Notes: generated from the letters alone by a model not told the origin. A DNA stretch of 64,000 bases from Argyresthia goedartella (GCA_949825045.1 OX463806.1:41936208-42000207), one strand, 5' to 3'. Shown: positions 1 through 11,110, counted from the first letter of the stretch. Numbers and translations are program-made.

Positions 1-129
1 ACACCCGGATACACATCCGGACATACCAAGGCATTTTTTCCCAAAACTGAAACGGCGACGCTTCGATCGCTCGGTCAATAAAGCCACCTACAATGGCGGC
101 TCTACTATTTGCATCTCAGATTTTATAAT

Positions 130-182
130 ATCGAATATTTTTTTCAGTATTTTCCTGTTTTCCACAACATTTCTGCGACGCA
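130..182 (+). other. Splice acceptor and 5' UTR of TPPP-like gene 1
   Basis: A T-rich run ends in cag at 145-147, directly before 35 nt that lead to the ATG at 183. This looks like a 3' splice site, so an upstream noncoding exon is expected left of it, possibly outside the window. The paralogue at 56.5 kb also has an acceptor just upstream of its start codon, which supports the idea. Confidence 0.45.
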
Positions 183-367
183 ATGGGTGACGAGGAGGAA
201 GCGTCATTACACACTCAATTCGAAGCGTTCAGTAAACTGTTTGACCACAAACGTGACGGGTGCACCATCACACTGTATCGCTCTGATTACTGGATGAGGC
301 AGGCTAAACTACTCGACGACCGGCGGGTCACGATGACTGATACAGGGCTGTGTTTCTATAGTTTTGA
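183..367 (+). CDS. Short p25-alpha (TPPP-like) protein, gene 1, coding exon 1
   Basis: This exon encodes residues 1-61 and two bases of codon 62. It carries the N-terminal half of a p25-alpha domain: an acidic start (MGDEEE), then FEAFSKLFDHKRDG, LYRSDYWMRQAKLLDDRR and VTMTDTGLCF. These match the family pattern of a D/K-G loop, a D-x-W helix and a V-T-x-T-D-T-G stretch. Family members bind tubulin and promote microtubule assembly or bundling in the cytoplasm. The exon ends at a strong donor, gtaagt at 368-373. Joining to 19761 keeps the frame in phase 2 and makes codon 62 GAA. The joined protein is 124 aa, shorter than the usual insect TPPP, and lacks the conserved glycine-rich C-terminal region. 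Family call is confident; the exon join is inferred from frame and splice sites. Confidence 0.85.
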
Positions 368-429
368 GTAAGTATACGTATCCAAGGTGGCTGACCTCGG
401 TTTGCGGGTAACACGGCTTAGGTGTAAGT

Positions 430-727
430 GGGCAGGACACTAGGCAAGCTGAGGAGGCGGCAGATGGACCAGATCGGTAACCGAGTGGTGACCAAGAGGA
501 GGCCAAAGATCAGTCTGCAGCTCTCCTGCCAGATGGTCTGATGAAAAAGTGAGGATAGCAAGAAAACAATCGACCCGGGTACCACTGGCCCGAGTTGAAC
601 GGTGTGTACATGTGCTGACTTCTTGTTGTCAAAGATAGACAAATATACATACGTTGCCCCTGGCCCCACACTAGGACTTCTTGATGTCAAAGATAGACAA
701 ACATTAACCATCTTGGCCCCACACTAG
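430..727 (-). repeat. SINE-like remnant with a duplicated tail
   Basis: Two copies of a roughly 50-bp unit (about 625-675 and 676-727) each contain tgtcaaagatagacaaa and end in ggccccacactagg. The ggccccacacta part is the reverse complement of the tail seen in the SINE copies at 896-1085 and 20205-20392, so this is probably a degraded minus-strand copy. The 430-620 part looks like repeat DNA but I cannot assign it. Confidence 0.45.
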
Positions 728-895
728 GACGACCTCTAAAGGAATCAGCGATGTCTTAAACATACAAGACATGGGGATTTCTCTCTATTTTTCCCCGACC
801 GTTACGCCTCAGAGGTCGACGCGTCACGGCGATGGAAAACGTGTGAGGAAACCTTCACATCTCAGTGGCTCAGCAGTGGGTTCCCGATGATCATA

Positions 896-1085
896 AATTG
901 ACGGCCTCTGTGACGCTGCGGTTGTGGCTCTGCCTACCAGCGAGAGGACCCGGGTTCGATCCCCGGCTGGGGATAAAGAAAAAACCCAGGTCTTGAATGT
1001 TTATATGTGTGTGATATCGTAGTTTCTGGTTCCCACGACACAGGGAATGGGGCCAGAAGAAATGTATATGCCAGTAGATAAATGT
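896..1085 (+). repeat. tRNA-derived SINE, copy 1
   Basis: The head contains a perfect B-box-like motif, gggttcgatccccgg, preceded by gcggttgtggctctgcct. The body carries cccaggtcttga and gtttctggtt, and the tail is ggggccagaa followed by atgtat. The copy at 20205-20392 shares these blocks in the same order, so this is a dispersed SINE and not a tRNA gene. Ends are approximate. Confidence 0.75.
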
Positions 1086-1628
1086 TTATGTTTTTGATTA
1101 ACTACCCACAAAAAGCACGAAGGGTTCCGTACCACCGTACAATGGCAGGGATGGTGTGAAGTGAATAGTTTGGATTTTACATAGCAAAATGTTGTTTACA
1201 AAGTTGTTGGTGCGGCTAATTAAAAAACATGAAGAGTTTATAAAAAACCCTTTTCAACATGACTTATTTCAGCGTTTTCCTTTTTCGTTTCGTCATTTTA
1301 CCACTCCACTTTTTTGTAGGTATTTTTTTTTTCATATTAGACTAGAATTATGTCTTGAAATGTTCTGCCAAAAAACTTATCCTGATGATTTTATCACTGT
1401 AATTCGATAACAACGGCAATCCGCTAGTAAGCAAAGAGATTCATTCATCACACAATTAGCGTCTGCAATAGATATCAGTAGACGAAAACCAATAAACAAA
1501 ACCAAAACCAAAAAATAAACAAAATCGATGAAGTAGAGTAAATCGTGGAAACCGGATATTACTTTACCGGATAGACACATTCAAATTTGTGTTATTGCGG
1601 CATTTGTGCCCCTGATTTCCCAACGTTT
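1086..1628. other. Intron stretch with one dispersed-repeat fragment
   Basis: A fragment reading gcacgaagggttccgtacc lies at about 1118-1136. The same core occurs near 29866 and 33776, so it belongs to a dispersed family. The rest is AT-rich and I recognise no gene. Confidence 0.5.
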
Positions 1629-2340
1629 CTATCTGTTACCCCTCATCGAGCTCCATATCATTTCAATTGCATTACATTCGCAACGATAAGGAGGCAATCG
1701 AAAAATGTCATGACGAAAACTTTTTAATAAATTGTCAATGTCATATTCAAGAGTAGGACGGTTATTTATTTTTATCAACTCGTAATACTCCACCCTGTTT
1801 TCTAGCAGCCACTTGTGCATATCAGCCTTAGTGCTTGCGGTTTGAGTTAGGAAACCTACATATTTACGCAAATACTTTGAATGATATGGCTAATGCGCCA
1901 TATCATCCATCCATCCATCACAAGCGTGGGTTTATGCAGATTTGGCAGTAATTTTTCAAGAACCCATTTTTTTTAATTACTATTGTTCATCTCGTCGTTG
2001 TAGTCCCCACCTTTTGTGTTTGATTTGAAAACGAGAAGGGCATTCTTTACAAAACCTTCTTGTCTGCATGCATGAAAGTTGATCTACCTGTTCCCTTTCA
2101 CAACTGTTTCCAAACCACCGTCAGCTTCAGGACCTTGCCAACATTTGCCAGTTGCGTGAGACGAGTGCATGTAGGTTTCATCTAAATAAGAACAGGTTTT
2201 TTTCTCCACGCTCAATTTCCTTTATTTTATTTAGATAGGCTGCTCTCACGCCACATCGTCGTTACGTTAACTTTTCGTTTTTTTAAAGTAAAGCCTATTT
2301 TGTGGAGAAATTTCCGAAGAGTTTTACATTATAATTGGTA
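1629..2340 (-). pseudogene. Decayed DDE_3-type transposase
   Basis: Read on the minus strand from about 2340, broken frames give the order expected of a DDE_3 (IS630/Tc1-like) endonuclease: LRKFLHKIGFTLKK, then a YLDETYMHSSHATGK-like block with the first catalytic Asp, then GDYNDEMN. The last block is the 80-codon open stretch 1629-1871, containing LPPYRCECNAIEMIW, where the family has LPPYHCELNPIELIW with the catalytic Glu. That Glu survives (IEMIW). Frameshifts and stops separate the blocks, and the Asp-Asn-Ala block after GDYNDEMN is lost in a run of atgg repeats (about 1903-1920). Proteins like this are common in lepidopteran genomes as dead or domesticated copies. I see no terminal repeats. 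Confidence 0.7.
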
Positions 2341-4117
2341 ATTCCCTAAAAACATTCATTAACTTCGATAATGTCGGAATTTATTTTCTTACTGAATAAA
2401 ATTAATGTATCTTTTTCCTTAGAACCCCATTGTTAACTTCCTTTTTCTTTACCTTTTGCCTGTTTTCCTTTACCTTTTCATGCCATGGTAGAGATTTTAA
2501 AATTAGTTTCTCTTCATTACTAATATAACATAAAATACCGCTATCGCTTTGAAAAAATATGATGACATTACTATATTAACTACTTTAAGATTGTTTTTGA
2601 TAAATTAGGATAGTTATATATAAATATTTACACCAAAATATATATATTGAGGAGGATTTTATTTGTAGGAAAATCACCGACAAAAAAAAAATAGTTTTTT
2701 AATAATGGGGAGTATTTTTATTCGTATCTGGCACCAATGACCTGTCGCAGCAGCAACGCGTCCATTCAGCTTTTCGAATGCTATTATTGGAGCTTAGAGG
2801 CATTTCTCTTCTCTCATAAAAGATAATAAAAATAACTAGCCGTGCAACACTTTAAAGAGGTTTCGGCATTTAATTTGCACTTTTCGCGATGAAGTCAAAC
2901 AAAAACACATACATAGAAACTGACAGCGGAATGATATTTTCGAAATGGCGGACGACGGGCCGTAGTCATATTTTTTCCCACCTGAACAGCTAACTTGGTG
3001 GCTCTGTACATACGTAGTAACCCTATATAGTCTGTGCTCTGTACCTAGTATTTGAAAGTTCATTCCTCCACTCCCACTCCACACGACTCGAAAAATCCTG
3101 AAGTCGCTAGTCGATACGATTTTTGACAACCTGATCATTCAGATCTCTTGAGTGAGGTTAAGTCGAGTGGAGGAAACGACTAACTAATCGGGTGACGTAA
3201 GTTGTGCCCAGATTTAGCCAATAATTCGTTACTCCATTTTGCGTGATTAGGGACTAGCCAACCGCCGGTTTTCATCAGTAGGTAGAGTTTATGAAGGTTT
3301 CAATACAACACAGTCGCATATGAACATGGGTTCAGATTACGAGCTATCAGGCTCTGGAACAAACTTCCTAACTTATTATATATTATTTATATATGGGCAT
3401 ATTGATATTATGGGAAAAAATAAACTACTGTCAAGCACTTGCTTGAAAACAAAAATGTATAGGATTTGACGTTTGTTTTTAGGTTAAACGTTATTTAATA
3501 TTTTTTGTGGTAAACATGGTTTATCTTTATACACAAATTGTGCAAATAGGTCTGCCTTTTTTAATATATCCTGTCCATCCTTGTGCTGGAAGAAATCTCT
3601 TCTTAGAGATAAGCTCTCCTTTGTACACCTAGTTTCCATTTTGATGTGTCCAATATCTTCTGTTTTTGTGCAGTAAAGAATAAAGTAAATTTCCTTACGA
3701 TGACTTCTATCACTGTTCACCCGCATTTAACTTCCGCCTGCTTGACTTGCATAACTTAACTAATGGCTAAACGTGGGCAGAAATGTGCCTATGCGACCCC
3801 GTATGAGAAATTGCGTGACGTTATCTTGTTCTTGGTACCTACTTGGTCCATAATGCCGCGAGCAAATGTCTAGACGTTGAAGCGTCTGAATTGTGGGATG
3901 AGGGTTGTTTTGTGTGCGTTGTGTGTCTGTCCGTGGCAGGTTTGACACACCTGCAGAAGACAGTTAGCATGTCAAACTATCACTCATTTGACATGCTTAC
4001 TGCCTTTAGCAGGTGTTTATGTATTATTGTGCATATGTGTGTATTAAAATCACATTTAATAGGTTCCTACATTAAACATTACATACTAGGTTTGACGCTG
4101 AGGACTGTTAGACAACT
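2341..4117. other. Intron stretch, mostly AT-rich unknown
   Basis: I recognise no gene. An 80-codon open stretch on - at 3484-3726 is rich in charged residues but matches nothing I know. Short parts resemble dispersed repeats: tttagccaataattcg near 3213 recurs in similar form near 31594. Confidence 0.4.
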
Positions 4118-4326
4118 TTCGCGAACGCATAATTTATATGTGGCAATTTTTCGCGCCTCATTTTTCATCCATCGCTAATGTTACGATCGACTTATTCCTC
4201 GATAGTTTCTCTAATTAGTCGCCAACTTTACTCGTCACATTTTCCGCGATTTATTAAATTCTTGGTAGTATGTTTTATTTTAATAATTTATTATAGATTT
4301 TATATTTTACACAAGCAGGTTTCAGC
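4118..4326 (+). repeat. Left arm of a distant inverted repeat (partner 9757-9942)
   Basis: About 200 bp here pair with the reverse complement of 9757-9942. Shared blocks in order include gaacgcataattta, gctaatgttacgatcga, gccaactttact, ttttccgcgattt and caagcaggtttcagc (the last with one mismatch). Identity is roughly 80% by eye. These could be two opposite copies of one dispersed repeat, or arms of an older element enclosing the MULE at 5005-8068. Confidence 0.6.
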
Positions 4327-4334
4327 CACTAAAT

Positions 4335-4907
4335 ATGCTGTCCGTAGACACCGTACAGGTGGTCAGCGATTACATCTATCTTGGACATCGTTTATCCTTT
4401 GACCGAGATGCACAGGTGAAGGAGATTAAAGGACGCGTCGGATTAGGGTGGGCTGCTTTCGGGAAACTAAGTGATGTCTTCAAATCCCCACTCCCACAAT
4501 GCCTGAAGACCAAGGTTTATAACCAATGAAGCCGAAACATGGATCATAATGCATAATCTGCATATTATAAAAGTAACACAAAGAGCGATGGAGCGTTCCA
4601 TGTTGGGTCAAATGCGAAACGTCAAAATTCGACGGAAAACGAAGGTCGCAGATGTAAGCAAACGGATGACGAGATTGAAGTGGAGATGGGCGGGTCACTT
4701 GGCTAGACGGGAAGACGGACGTTGGACCAAAGCAGTCACAGACTGGTGGCCACGGGGAGCGAAAAGGCCAGTGGGCAGACCACCAGCCCGATGGTCCGAC
4801 GATATCATCAAGTCATCGGGATACCACTGGAGATTGGCGCTTTAGAGAAGAGGCCTATGCCCAGCAGTGGGTCGATGTGGGCTAAATATGATGATGATGA
4901 TGATGAA
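4335..4907 (+). pseudogene. 3' end of an RTE-like LINE reverse transcriptase
   Basis: Two open pieces (4335-4529 and 4549-4845) encode the C-terminal tail of a non-LTR retrotransposon polyprotein: YIYLGHRLSFDRDAQ, GRVGLGWAAFGKLSDVFK, then TQRAMERSMLG, TKVADVSKRM, WRWAGHLARREDGRW and GRPPARWSDDIIK. This is very typical of lepidopteran RTE-like elements. A deletion removes the usual segment between the two pieces. The element ends at a short gat repeat (about 4890-4907), as expected for an RTE 3' tail. It is 5'-truncated, with no polymerase active site. Confidence 0.8.
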
Positions 4908-5973
4908 GTTTTAGCGGTCGGTATGTTTTTCGATATTTTTTTTATCTATCGCGATATTCGTATTATTCTTACAAATGTTACAATTAGCATTGAACGTACA
5001 AAACCCCTCCTTGCCCGTGGTCCACCTAATCTGTTCACCTGGGTGGACCACGGGAAGTTTTTTCTACCCGTGGTCTACCTAGAAGGACTAAGGTAAAAAC
5101 TTATTAGTGGTGGTTCAATTCGGTAAACTTTTCCAGTAAATTAGTATATAGTATACAGTAGTACTTTTTGCTTTAAATAAGTACCTGGCCAGATGTATTT
5201 ATATCATTACTTAAATTCAATGGCGTTGGTTGTCAATTAGTGTTACAGCCGTCAAGACGATCATAATTTTATCATAATATCGTATTGCTCATATAAATAC
5301 CTGGTGAACTTACTATGGAAATGGAAAACGCAGATCCGTTAAGACGAGCTGATTTTTTCACAAACGTGCTGCAATATGTCCAGCTAACGGTTTCATCAGC
5401 ATTAGAGTAAAATATTTTGATATGCATTAAATACATAATTCAAATGCGATTTCATTCCTCATTTTATAAAATATAATCTATACCTATAAAACTCGGGTCG
5501 TAGAATGCTGAAATTTGGAAAGTAGATTCCTTAGTAGGTGGGAGGAAGAAGTGTAGTGCACCTAAGAAAGGATTTCCCGAAATTCCTACGGGAACGGGAA
5601 AAAATGGACATTTTAAGTTAAATGGGCGAACGAAGTCGCTGGCAGAAGCTAGTTAAATAATAAAATAAAAAATAATTATACAGATCCGGCTGTCCATGCT
5701 ACACTGGACTGAAAAGTAGTTGAAATTATCGCTTATATTTTTTTTTTAGATATTTTTGGGGTCATTCGCTAACTCTAACAAACAGACACAGTTCCGTTTT
5801 TAGCAATTTTGGTACTGAACACTAAAAACTTAACTGAATTAAATAAGTTTTTTTAACAAAACAAGTTAAAATAATTTTTATTTATTTAAATTCGAGACAA
5901 TTCACAAAACTTTCCATCTTCTGGAGAACTAAAATACATGGGGACATAAAAACAGGTAAACACACTACAATTT

Positions 5974-7844
5974 TTACCTTAACTTCTCTAACGCGTAACC
6001 AACAGAAATCTCGTTAGTTATTAACTGTAGTTGAATAGTAATAATATCTTCGTCGTTGTCTATGTAAACATTTTTCCTTTTTATTTTGCTACTGTTGGAC
6101 ATTGCAAAAGATTCCATACTTTTAAGAGTCACCAGTAAACGTACAATAGTACTGTTTCTTTTATTGACTGTTTTACGTAACTTGGAATGGAATGCTTCAG
6201 TAACATTATTTGAACGGTGTTTTTCCGAAATTACGCTTAAAATCAATAATAATAATAATAATAATTCTTTATTGCACAGAAAACACAATGGAAAAAATAC
6301 AACGAACAATATGCAAAGGTGAGCTTATTTCTAAAAAGAAATTTCTTACAGCTTACCTGTGAGGAAAGGAAAAAATATTTATAGAGAGGTAGTCCTAGTG
6401 TACAATTAAGATTTAAAAGAAAGAAATAAAGTCAATATTCTATCAGATAAATCACAATACATCCTACACATACTATAAAATAAATCTCTGTAAAATTTTT
6501 AGTTAACCAAAGCTTTTTGATGTATTTGCAAAATCGGACTCTCTTTAGTTTATTGAGGCATTCTGATTTGATATATTCCAATCCCTGCTCGATGTTTTGT
6601 GGCGGTAGTAATGGTAAAGCCGCAGCCAGTCCAATTATCCTTTAGTCTGATTTAGATTTTAAGCCCATTTTTTTACCCTTCCTCTACAAAGCTCTATTCC
6701 AGTGGTAATAACACCCTTTTAACTGTATTCCCGGATATACAGCTCTTATACCATTGATTGCACCTTTTTCAAAGTCACAGTGCATTTTTTTTGGACTAAA
6801 TTATGGTAGCTGTCGTTTTATTAGTTCAAGCATAATAGAATATGTAGTTTGCTTTTTATCAGGCATAAGTGCATAAATTAGAGGCACAGTTCTTGTATGA
6901 GTAATAGAACTTCCTATCTCGCCATGTATTATATAGAGCTGATAAAAGGAGGCGGGACAGCTGGCAAAGGTTGTATCACCAAAGCACTCTTCAATTGCAG
7001 GCATTATTTTTTTTGCTTCAGGGCTACAAAAGACTAAAATACGCGAAACTTCATCGTAATAGTCTGCCAAAATGGACTTTTTAAATTTTATTGACACTTC
7101 GACATCTTTGAATTTGTTGTATACAGTTTTTTTAACACCTAATTCTTATTTCGTATCTCGTACAACTTATGCTGAACAAAGGATAAAGAAGGAACGTTAG
7201 TTACCAAGTCTAGGCCACTATTTTCAATTTCAGTGACAAATTTTTGGTGTAATTGTGGTATGGGTTCAATTCAGATGTTCGAACTCTTTTAAGACCAAGT
7301 TTTTAAATAGGTATTGAACACACGAATGAGCTTTCTTTTTTCTGATATCACTGCCCTGAAAAAAGTACGATGTAACATTGAAAACATGTAAATTGGAATA
7401 TAGTGAATAAAAAGCATCGTATTTTGCGAACAGATAATTGGCGTTTATATATTGGTACCTAAATTAAATGAAACCTGTGTAAAATGGAAAGCATTTCCAC
7501 ATATGTATATATGTATACAAATATGATATGTATGTATACAAATTCGAAATCATAAGTATCTCAAAACGCACCAGTACGGGGATACGGTGGTAGGTGTAGG
7601 TGGAATAAGCGAAAAAAACACAAATATCAGTGTTAAACCCATTCATTACAAACTTACTTAATTTGTTCTTTTTATACAATGCACACCTCCACATGATTGC
7701 ACCATTTTTAAAAGATTTCACTTTATAGTACTGATACTCTTCATTTAACAGCACTGTTCCACCTTTGTTTTTAATATAACTTAATTCTTGCAACATGTTT
7801 GTTGAAAACGCATACTTATCATCTATTTCTAATAGGTATTTCAA
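5974..7844 (-). pseudogene. MULE transposase with FLYWCH zinc finger, broken
   Basis: Read on - from 7844, the segments come in family order. First is a FLYWCH finger (GGTVLLNEEYQYY, then IMWRCALYKK). A linker region follows near 7330-7106. Then comes FGDTTFASCPASFYQLYIIHG, matching the first catalytic block (usually DGTF), and VPLIYALMPDKKQTTY. Next, below 6801 and past a stop, is CDFEKGAINGIRAVYP with the second Asp and KGCYYHWNRAL. After the LINE insertion comes EKHRSNNVTEAFHSKLRK, the family's conserved tail. Several stops and frameshifts make it dead. The family moves MULE elements by cutting at the terminal repeats. Confidence 0.82.
6236..6490 (-). repeat. 3' fragment of a LINE inserted in the MULE
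   Basis: The minus-strand tail is gcaataaagaatt followed by an att microsatellite (about 6246-6265). The block aaaggtgagcttatttctaaaaag matches aaaggcgagcttatctctaaaaag at 10235-10260 and a third copy near 54085, so this is the 3' UTR of that LINE family. It interrupts the MULE transposase between KNFTEIYFI and SEKHRSNN, so it jumped in later. The 5' limit near 6490 is approximate. Confidence 0.7.
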
Positions 7845-8099
7845 GAATTGATTGAAGTCGTTGTCAGTGTCAATTAGATGATTTTAAGGTAATGCAAGTG
7901 AAGTGCTAATACATGAAAGAAGGTCTTTTAGCAAAGTTTACATAGGTGTACCACGGGTAAAAAAAATGCCCGTGGTTCACCTTAGTCCACCTAGGTGGAC
8001 CACGGGTAGAAAAAACTTCCCGTGGTCCACCCAGGTGAACAGATTAGGTGGACCACGGGCAAGGAGGGTACAAAACATATGAAATTTCCGTAAATAAAA

Positions 8100-9113
8100 T
8101 AAGTTTATTTGAACGTGTGTACAATGCAAGATGTAAATAAATTATGTCAAGATCCTTCTAGTTCTACCTTTGTGTGCAAATATATGATTACATTAAAATA
8201 CAATTCAATAAGACCAAATTGTTATCATATACAAGAATAAAATTACAACCTATACTATTTACAATAATTTATATACAAATAATATTATAGGTCAGAATTA
8301 GTTACGATCAATAATTATTTACAACTTTTCACTAACCTCTTGAATACCACCGGTATTAGCTAACGCTTCTTTTCCGTTATAGGTTTTAAATTTAATTACC
8401 ATGGCATAAGGTTCAAAATCGCAACCCAGTCCAACTACCCTCGATTTTTGAGAGGTTATTAAAATCATCAACACTATAATACATCTTTTGAATTAAAAAC
8501 TGTGATAATCTCTTTTTTAGAAGAGGAAAACTTAAATTCTTGATAATATTAGGTAAATGGTTATATATTCTAATGGCCATACAGAAGGCATTGTTTTTAT
8601 ACAGTTTCTTTGGTGAGGAATAAAAAGTTTGTCTTTATATCTAGTGCAACGAGTTCTCATATCTCTGTTTAATTTATCATGAAAAGATCTGCGTGCTTTA
8701 TCACGAACAAGCATATCTCATAAATGTGCATGCATGGTAAAGGCAATACCTTAGTGAATAGTGATTTACAGCTATCCAGAAATCCTGCTCGACAAACTGA
8801 CCTCATAGATTTTTTGTACCCGAAATACTCTCTCTGCGTCAATTTCCCCACAGCATCAGGCCCTAGCGCCACACCGAGGCAACAAACCCATGGTAGGCCA
8901 GCAGTGCAGCCTTTTCTGAAGCAATTTCTCGTATTGGTACATCTTAGAGCGTAGACGAAGCGTTCGAGTTTCGTTCAGACTGAATTTACATGCTTCTCCC
9001 AATTGCAGTTTTAGTCTATGTTTAGGCCCAAAATTAATGGTACTACAGTAATAAGGTGAGCTTGGGTTTTTTAATGTATCAGTAGTACCAATGTAATTTG
9101 TTAAGCAAGCCAA
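8100..9113 (-). pseudogene. 5'-truncated LINE, C-terminal reverse transcriptase part
   Basis: On the minus strand, broken frames from 9113 to about 8532 read TINFGPKHRLKLQLGE, REYFGYKKSMRSVCRAGFLD, SLFTKVLPLPCMHIYEI and a tail with LNRDMRTRCTRYKD. The pattern of YKKSMR, GFLDSCK, LPLPCMHIYE is the thumb and tail region of CR1/Jockey-type LINE reverse transcriptases. The catalytic part is missing. The 3' UTR seems to run to about 8100, right of the MULE target duplication. Confidence 0.7.
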
Positions 9114-9250
9114 CCCTGGATATTTTAATTTGTTTATTTTTTAAAGGTACTAGAGATACACAAGTCTTTCACTAGTTCCATTGAATCCAGCAATAAAGGG
9201 ATAAGAGAATCGCCTTTAGGTTAGATTGACAAATTAAATTTATTTAACAG

Positions 9251-9572
9251 TGGTTTCTACGTGAAACATTAAAATAAAATGAAAAATACAACACGAATTT
9301 TATTTGCTCTAAAGTTAAATTACTATCCTGAGTATGATTTGTACACTTTTAACTCTAAGAATAAAAAAAAATAACCGCTATTATAAAATTCTATTTAGTG
9401 TGTGTATTCATTTTATTTTAATGTTTCTACGTGAAACATTAAAATAAAATGAAAAATACAACACGAATTTTATTTGCTCTAAAGTTAAATTACTATCCTG
9501 AGTATGATTTGTACACTTTTAACTCGAAGAATAAAAAAAAATAACCGCTATTATAAAATTCTATTTAGTGTG
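9251..9572. repeat. Two tandem copies of a 172-bp unit
   Basis: The unit starting tttctacgtgaaacatt occurs at 9252 and again at 9424 with almost no differences (ctctaag against ctcgaag near the end). The junction makes a palindrome around 9408-9453: cattttattttaatg is followed by its reverse complement. Unknown function. Confidence 0.85.
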
Positions 9573-9618
9573 TGTGTGTGTATGTGTGTGTGTTTGTGTG
9601 TGTGTGTGTATGTGTGTC
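9568..9618. repeat. GT-rich microsatellite
   Basis: An interrupted run of tgtgtg with tatg and tttg breaks lies at the end of the second tandem copy. The first copy has only a short tgtgtg at the same place, so the run expanded in one copy. Confidence 0.9.
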
Positions 9619-9756
9619 TATAAAGTTTAGTTTAGTTTGTGTCTAGTTTAGTTTAGGATCCAATTTTGGCCCGCTCAACTCATTCGATTTGAGCAATAAA
9701 ATACCAAATTATAAGATATGTAAGAAAAAAATTAAAGACATACCGATTGCTGAAAC

Positions 9757-9942
9757 TTGCTTGTATTTAGTAAGTTATGAATTCTATAAATGTGATAAAA
9801 AACATACTGCCAAGAATAAAACAAATCGCGGAAAATGCGACTAGTAAAGTTGGCGAGTAATAAGAGAAACTATCGATCGTAACATTAGCGATGAAAAATG
9901 AGACGCGAAAAATTGCTACGTGTAAATTATGCGTTCACGAAA
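9757..9942 (-). repeat. Right arm of the inverted repeat (partner 4118-4326)
   Basis: The reverse complement pairs with 4118-4326 over about 190 bp, from caagcaagtttcagc to gaacgcataattta. Small indels separate the arms (for example ctattcctc is present only on the left). No coding sequence. Confidence 0.6.
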
Positions 9943-10159
9943 GATATCGAATGTTTCAATTCAAAATCAAAACTTGTTAAAGGTATTTTAACCAACTAAA
10001 TTTCAACCAGAGATGGGGCCATATTGGTTGCTACTGAATTGCAACAACCAAGGTGTCGATAGGAAACAAAGAAAATACAGACACACTCATTATAACACCC
10101 CATATCTGCCTAAAAAGATTTTGAAATATAGTAATATCGTTCGTTCCCGCGTTTTTAAT

Positions 10160-10926
10160 TCATTCATATTCATATTAATATTCTTTATTGCACAGAAAAC
10201 ATAGATAAACAGACAGTTACAATAAATTTTATAGGCAAAGGCGAGCTTATCTCTAAAAAGAGATTTCTTCCAGCAAACCTAGGCAAGACAGGAGTGTTTA
10301 TGAAAAAGGACAGTCCTAGTGCGCAATAAAACTGTATACATACGTACGAAAAATACTTTTAAAATATAAATAAAATATACCTAATAATATATATATATAT
10401 ATATATATATCTCAACTATATAAAATACACTAGAAAGCATGCACATATATAAACTACAAAATATCATACATATACTTGCATAAATATGATACCGATTACG
10501 GAAGAGAAAGGAAATACGCTTTCAATCTTTTCTTAAAAGTGAAAATTGAGGGACTATCCCTAATAGTGCAGGGAAGTGCGTTCCACAGTCGGATTGCCCT
10601 TAACCTTAAAGAGTGTTTGTAGGCGGCAGTGTTATGCCGAGTTGACAGGAGAGACACCGTGTGGGATCTCCGATTACTATCCCTGGGGAAAATAAACTCA
10701 AAACGTTCTCGAAGATATGTGGGGTAGCGGGGATTTCGCAAAATATTGTATAGATAAGAGAGAATGTGCATATCACGGCGAAGACGGATCGGAAGCCATC
10801 CCAGCTCCTTGCGATACTGGGAGACATGGTCCCGCAGCCCGTAGACAAACCGAATCCCAAGGTTTTGGAGTCGCTCGAGTTTATTCAGTTGTTCTTCGTT
10901 CGCACTGACCCAACAAGCATCCGCGT
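10160..10926 (-). pseudogene. LINE 3' part: reverse transcriptase tail and 3' UTR (left of BEL)
   Basis: On the minus strand an open stretch from the BEL junction to 10496 encodes DACWVSANEEQLNKLERLQN, FVYGLRDHVSQYRKELGWLP, a middle with YLYNILRNPRYPTYLRERFEF, and IRLWNALPCTIRDSPSIFTFK. This is the C-terminal region of a Jockey/CR1-type LINE. It continues the reading at 17493-17838 across the BEL insertion. The 3' UTR runs to about 10165 and carries the block shared with 6236 and 54085. A tatata run lies near 10385-10411. Confidence 0.85.
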
Positions 10927-11110
10927 TGTTGGGAACACTGCCCACATTAAATATTATAATTTGTCATCTGGCAATTTTGTCTCTCTGGTCTGTACAATGC
11001 TAACGTGTGTGCATCGCGGTATTTAAATATCCTAGAAATAATAATAAAGTGCAGTTATTGTGAATTTAATCAGCGTTTATAAATCAAGACTACAGTCCCG
11101 CTTCGTTTCA
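10927..11110 (+). repeat. 5' LTR of the BEL/Pao element
   Basis: 184 bp, tg...ca ends, no difference found against 17304-17487. Near 11014-11024 a tatttaaatat motif could serve as a TATA-like element, and aataataaag near 11037-11048 holds a likely polyadenylation signal. The base after the LTR begins tggtccttcgac, the candidate primer-binding site; I cannot name the tRNA. Confidence 0.95.

Larger units (their letters stand above)
4996..8076 (-). mobile_element. Mutator-like element (MULE) with FLYWCH-type transposase
   Basis: The element spans 5005-8068. Its terminal inverted repeats start ccctccttgcccgtgg and include gtggaccacgggaag and ctacccgtggt; the pairing runs about 90-110 bp (5005-5096 with 7960-8068). 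The flanks share tacaaaac (4997-5004 and 8069-8076), an 8-bp target duplication, or 9 bp if the adjoining g is counted. Inside, on the minus strand, are FLYWCH and MULE transposase segments. A LINE fragment is inserted at about 6240-6490. Left of 5974 the interior is AT-rich and noncoding. Long TIRs, 8-9 bp duplications and FLYWCH are all known MULE traits. Confidence 0.88.

Noticed and set aside
896..985. tRNA gene suggested by gggttcgatcccc
   Set aside because: No cloverleaf that I can draw, no acceptor stem pairing, and a second copy at 20205 has the same non-tRNA tail; it is a SINE head.
8724..8954. Plus-strand 76-codon open stretch
   Set aside because: It is the shadow of the minus-strand LINE frame.
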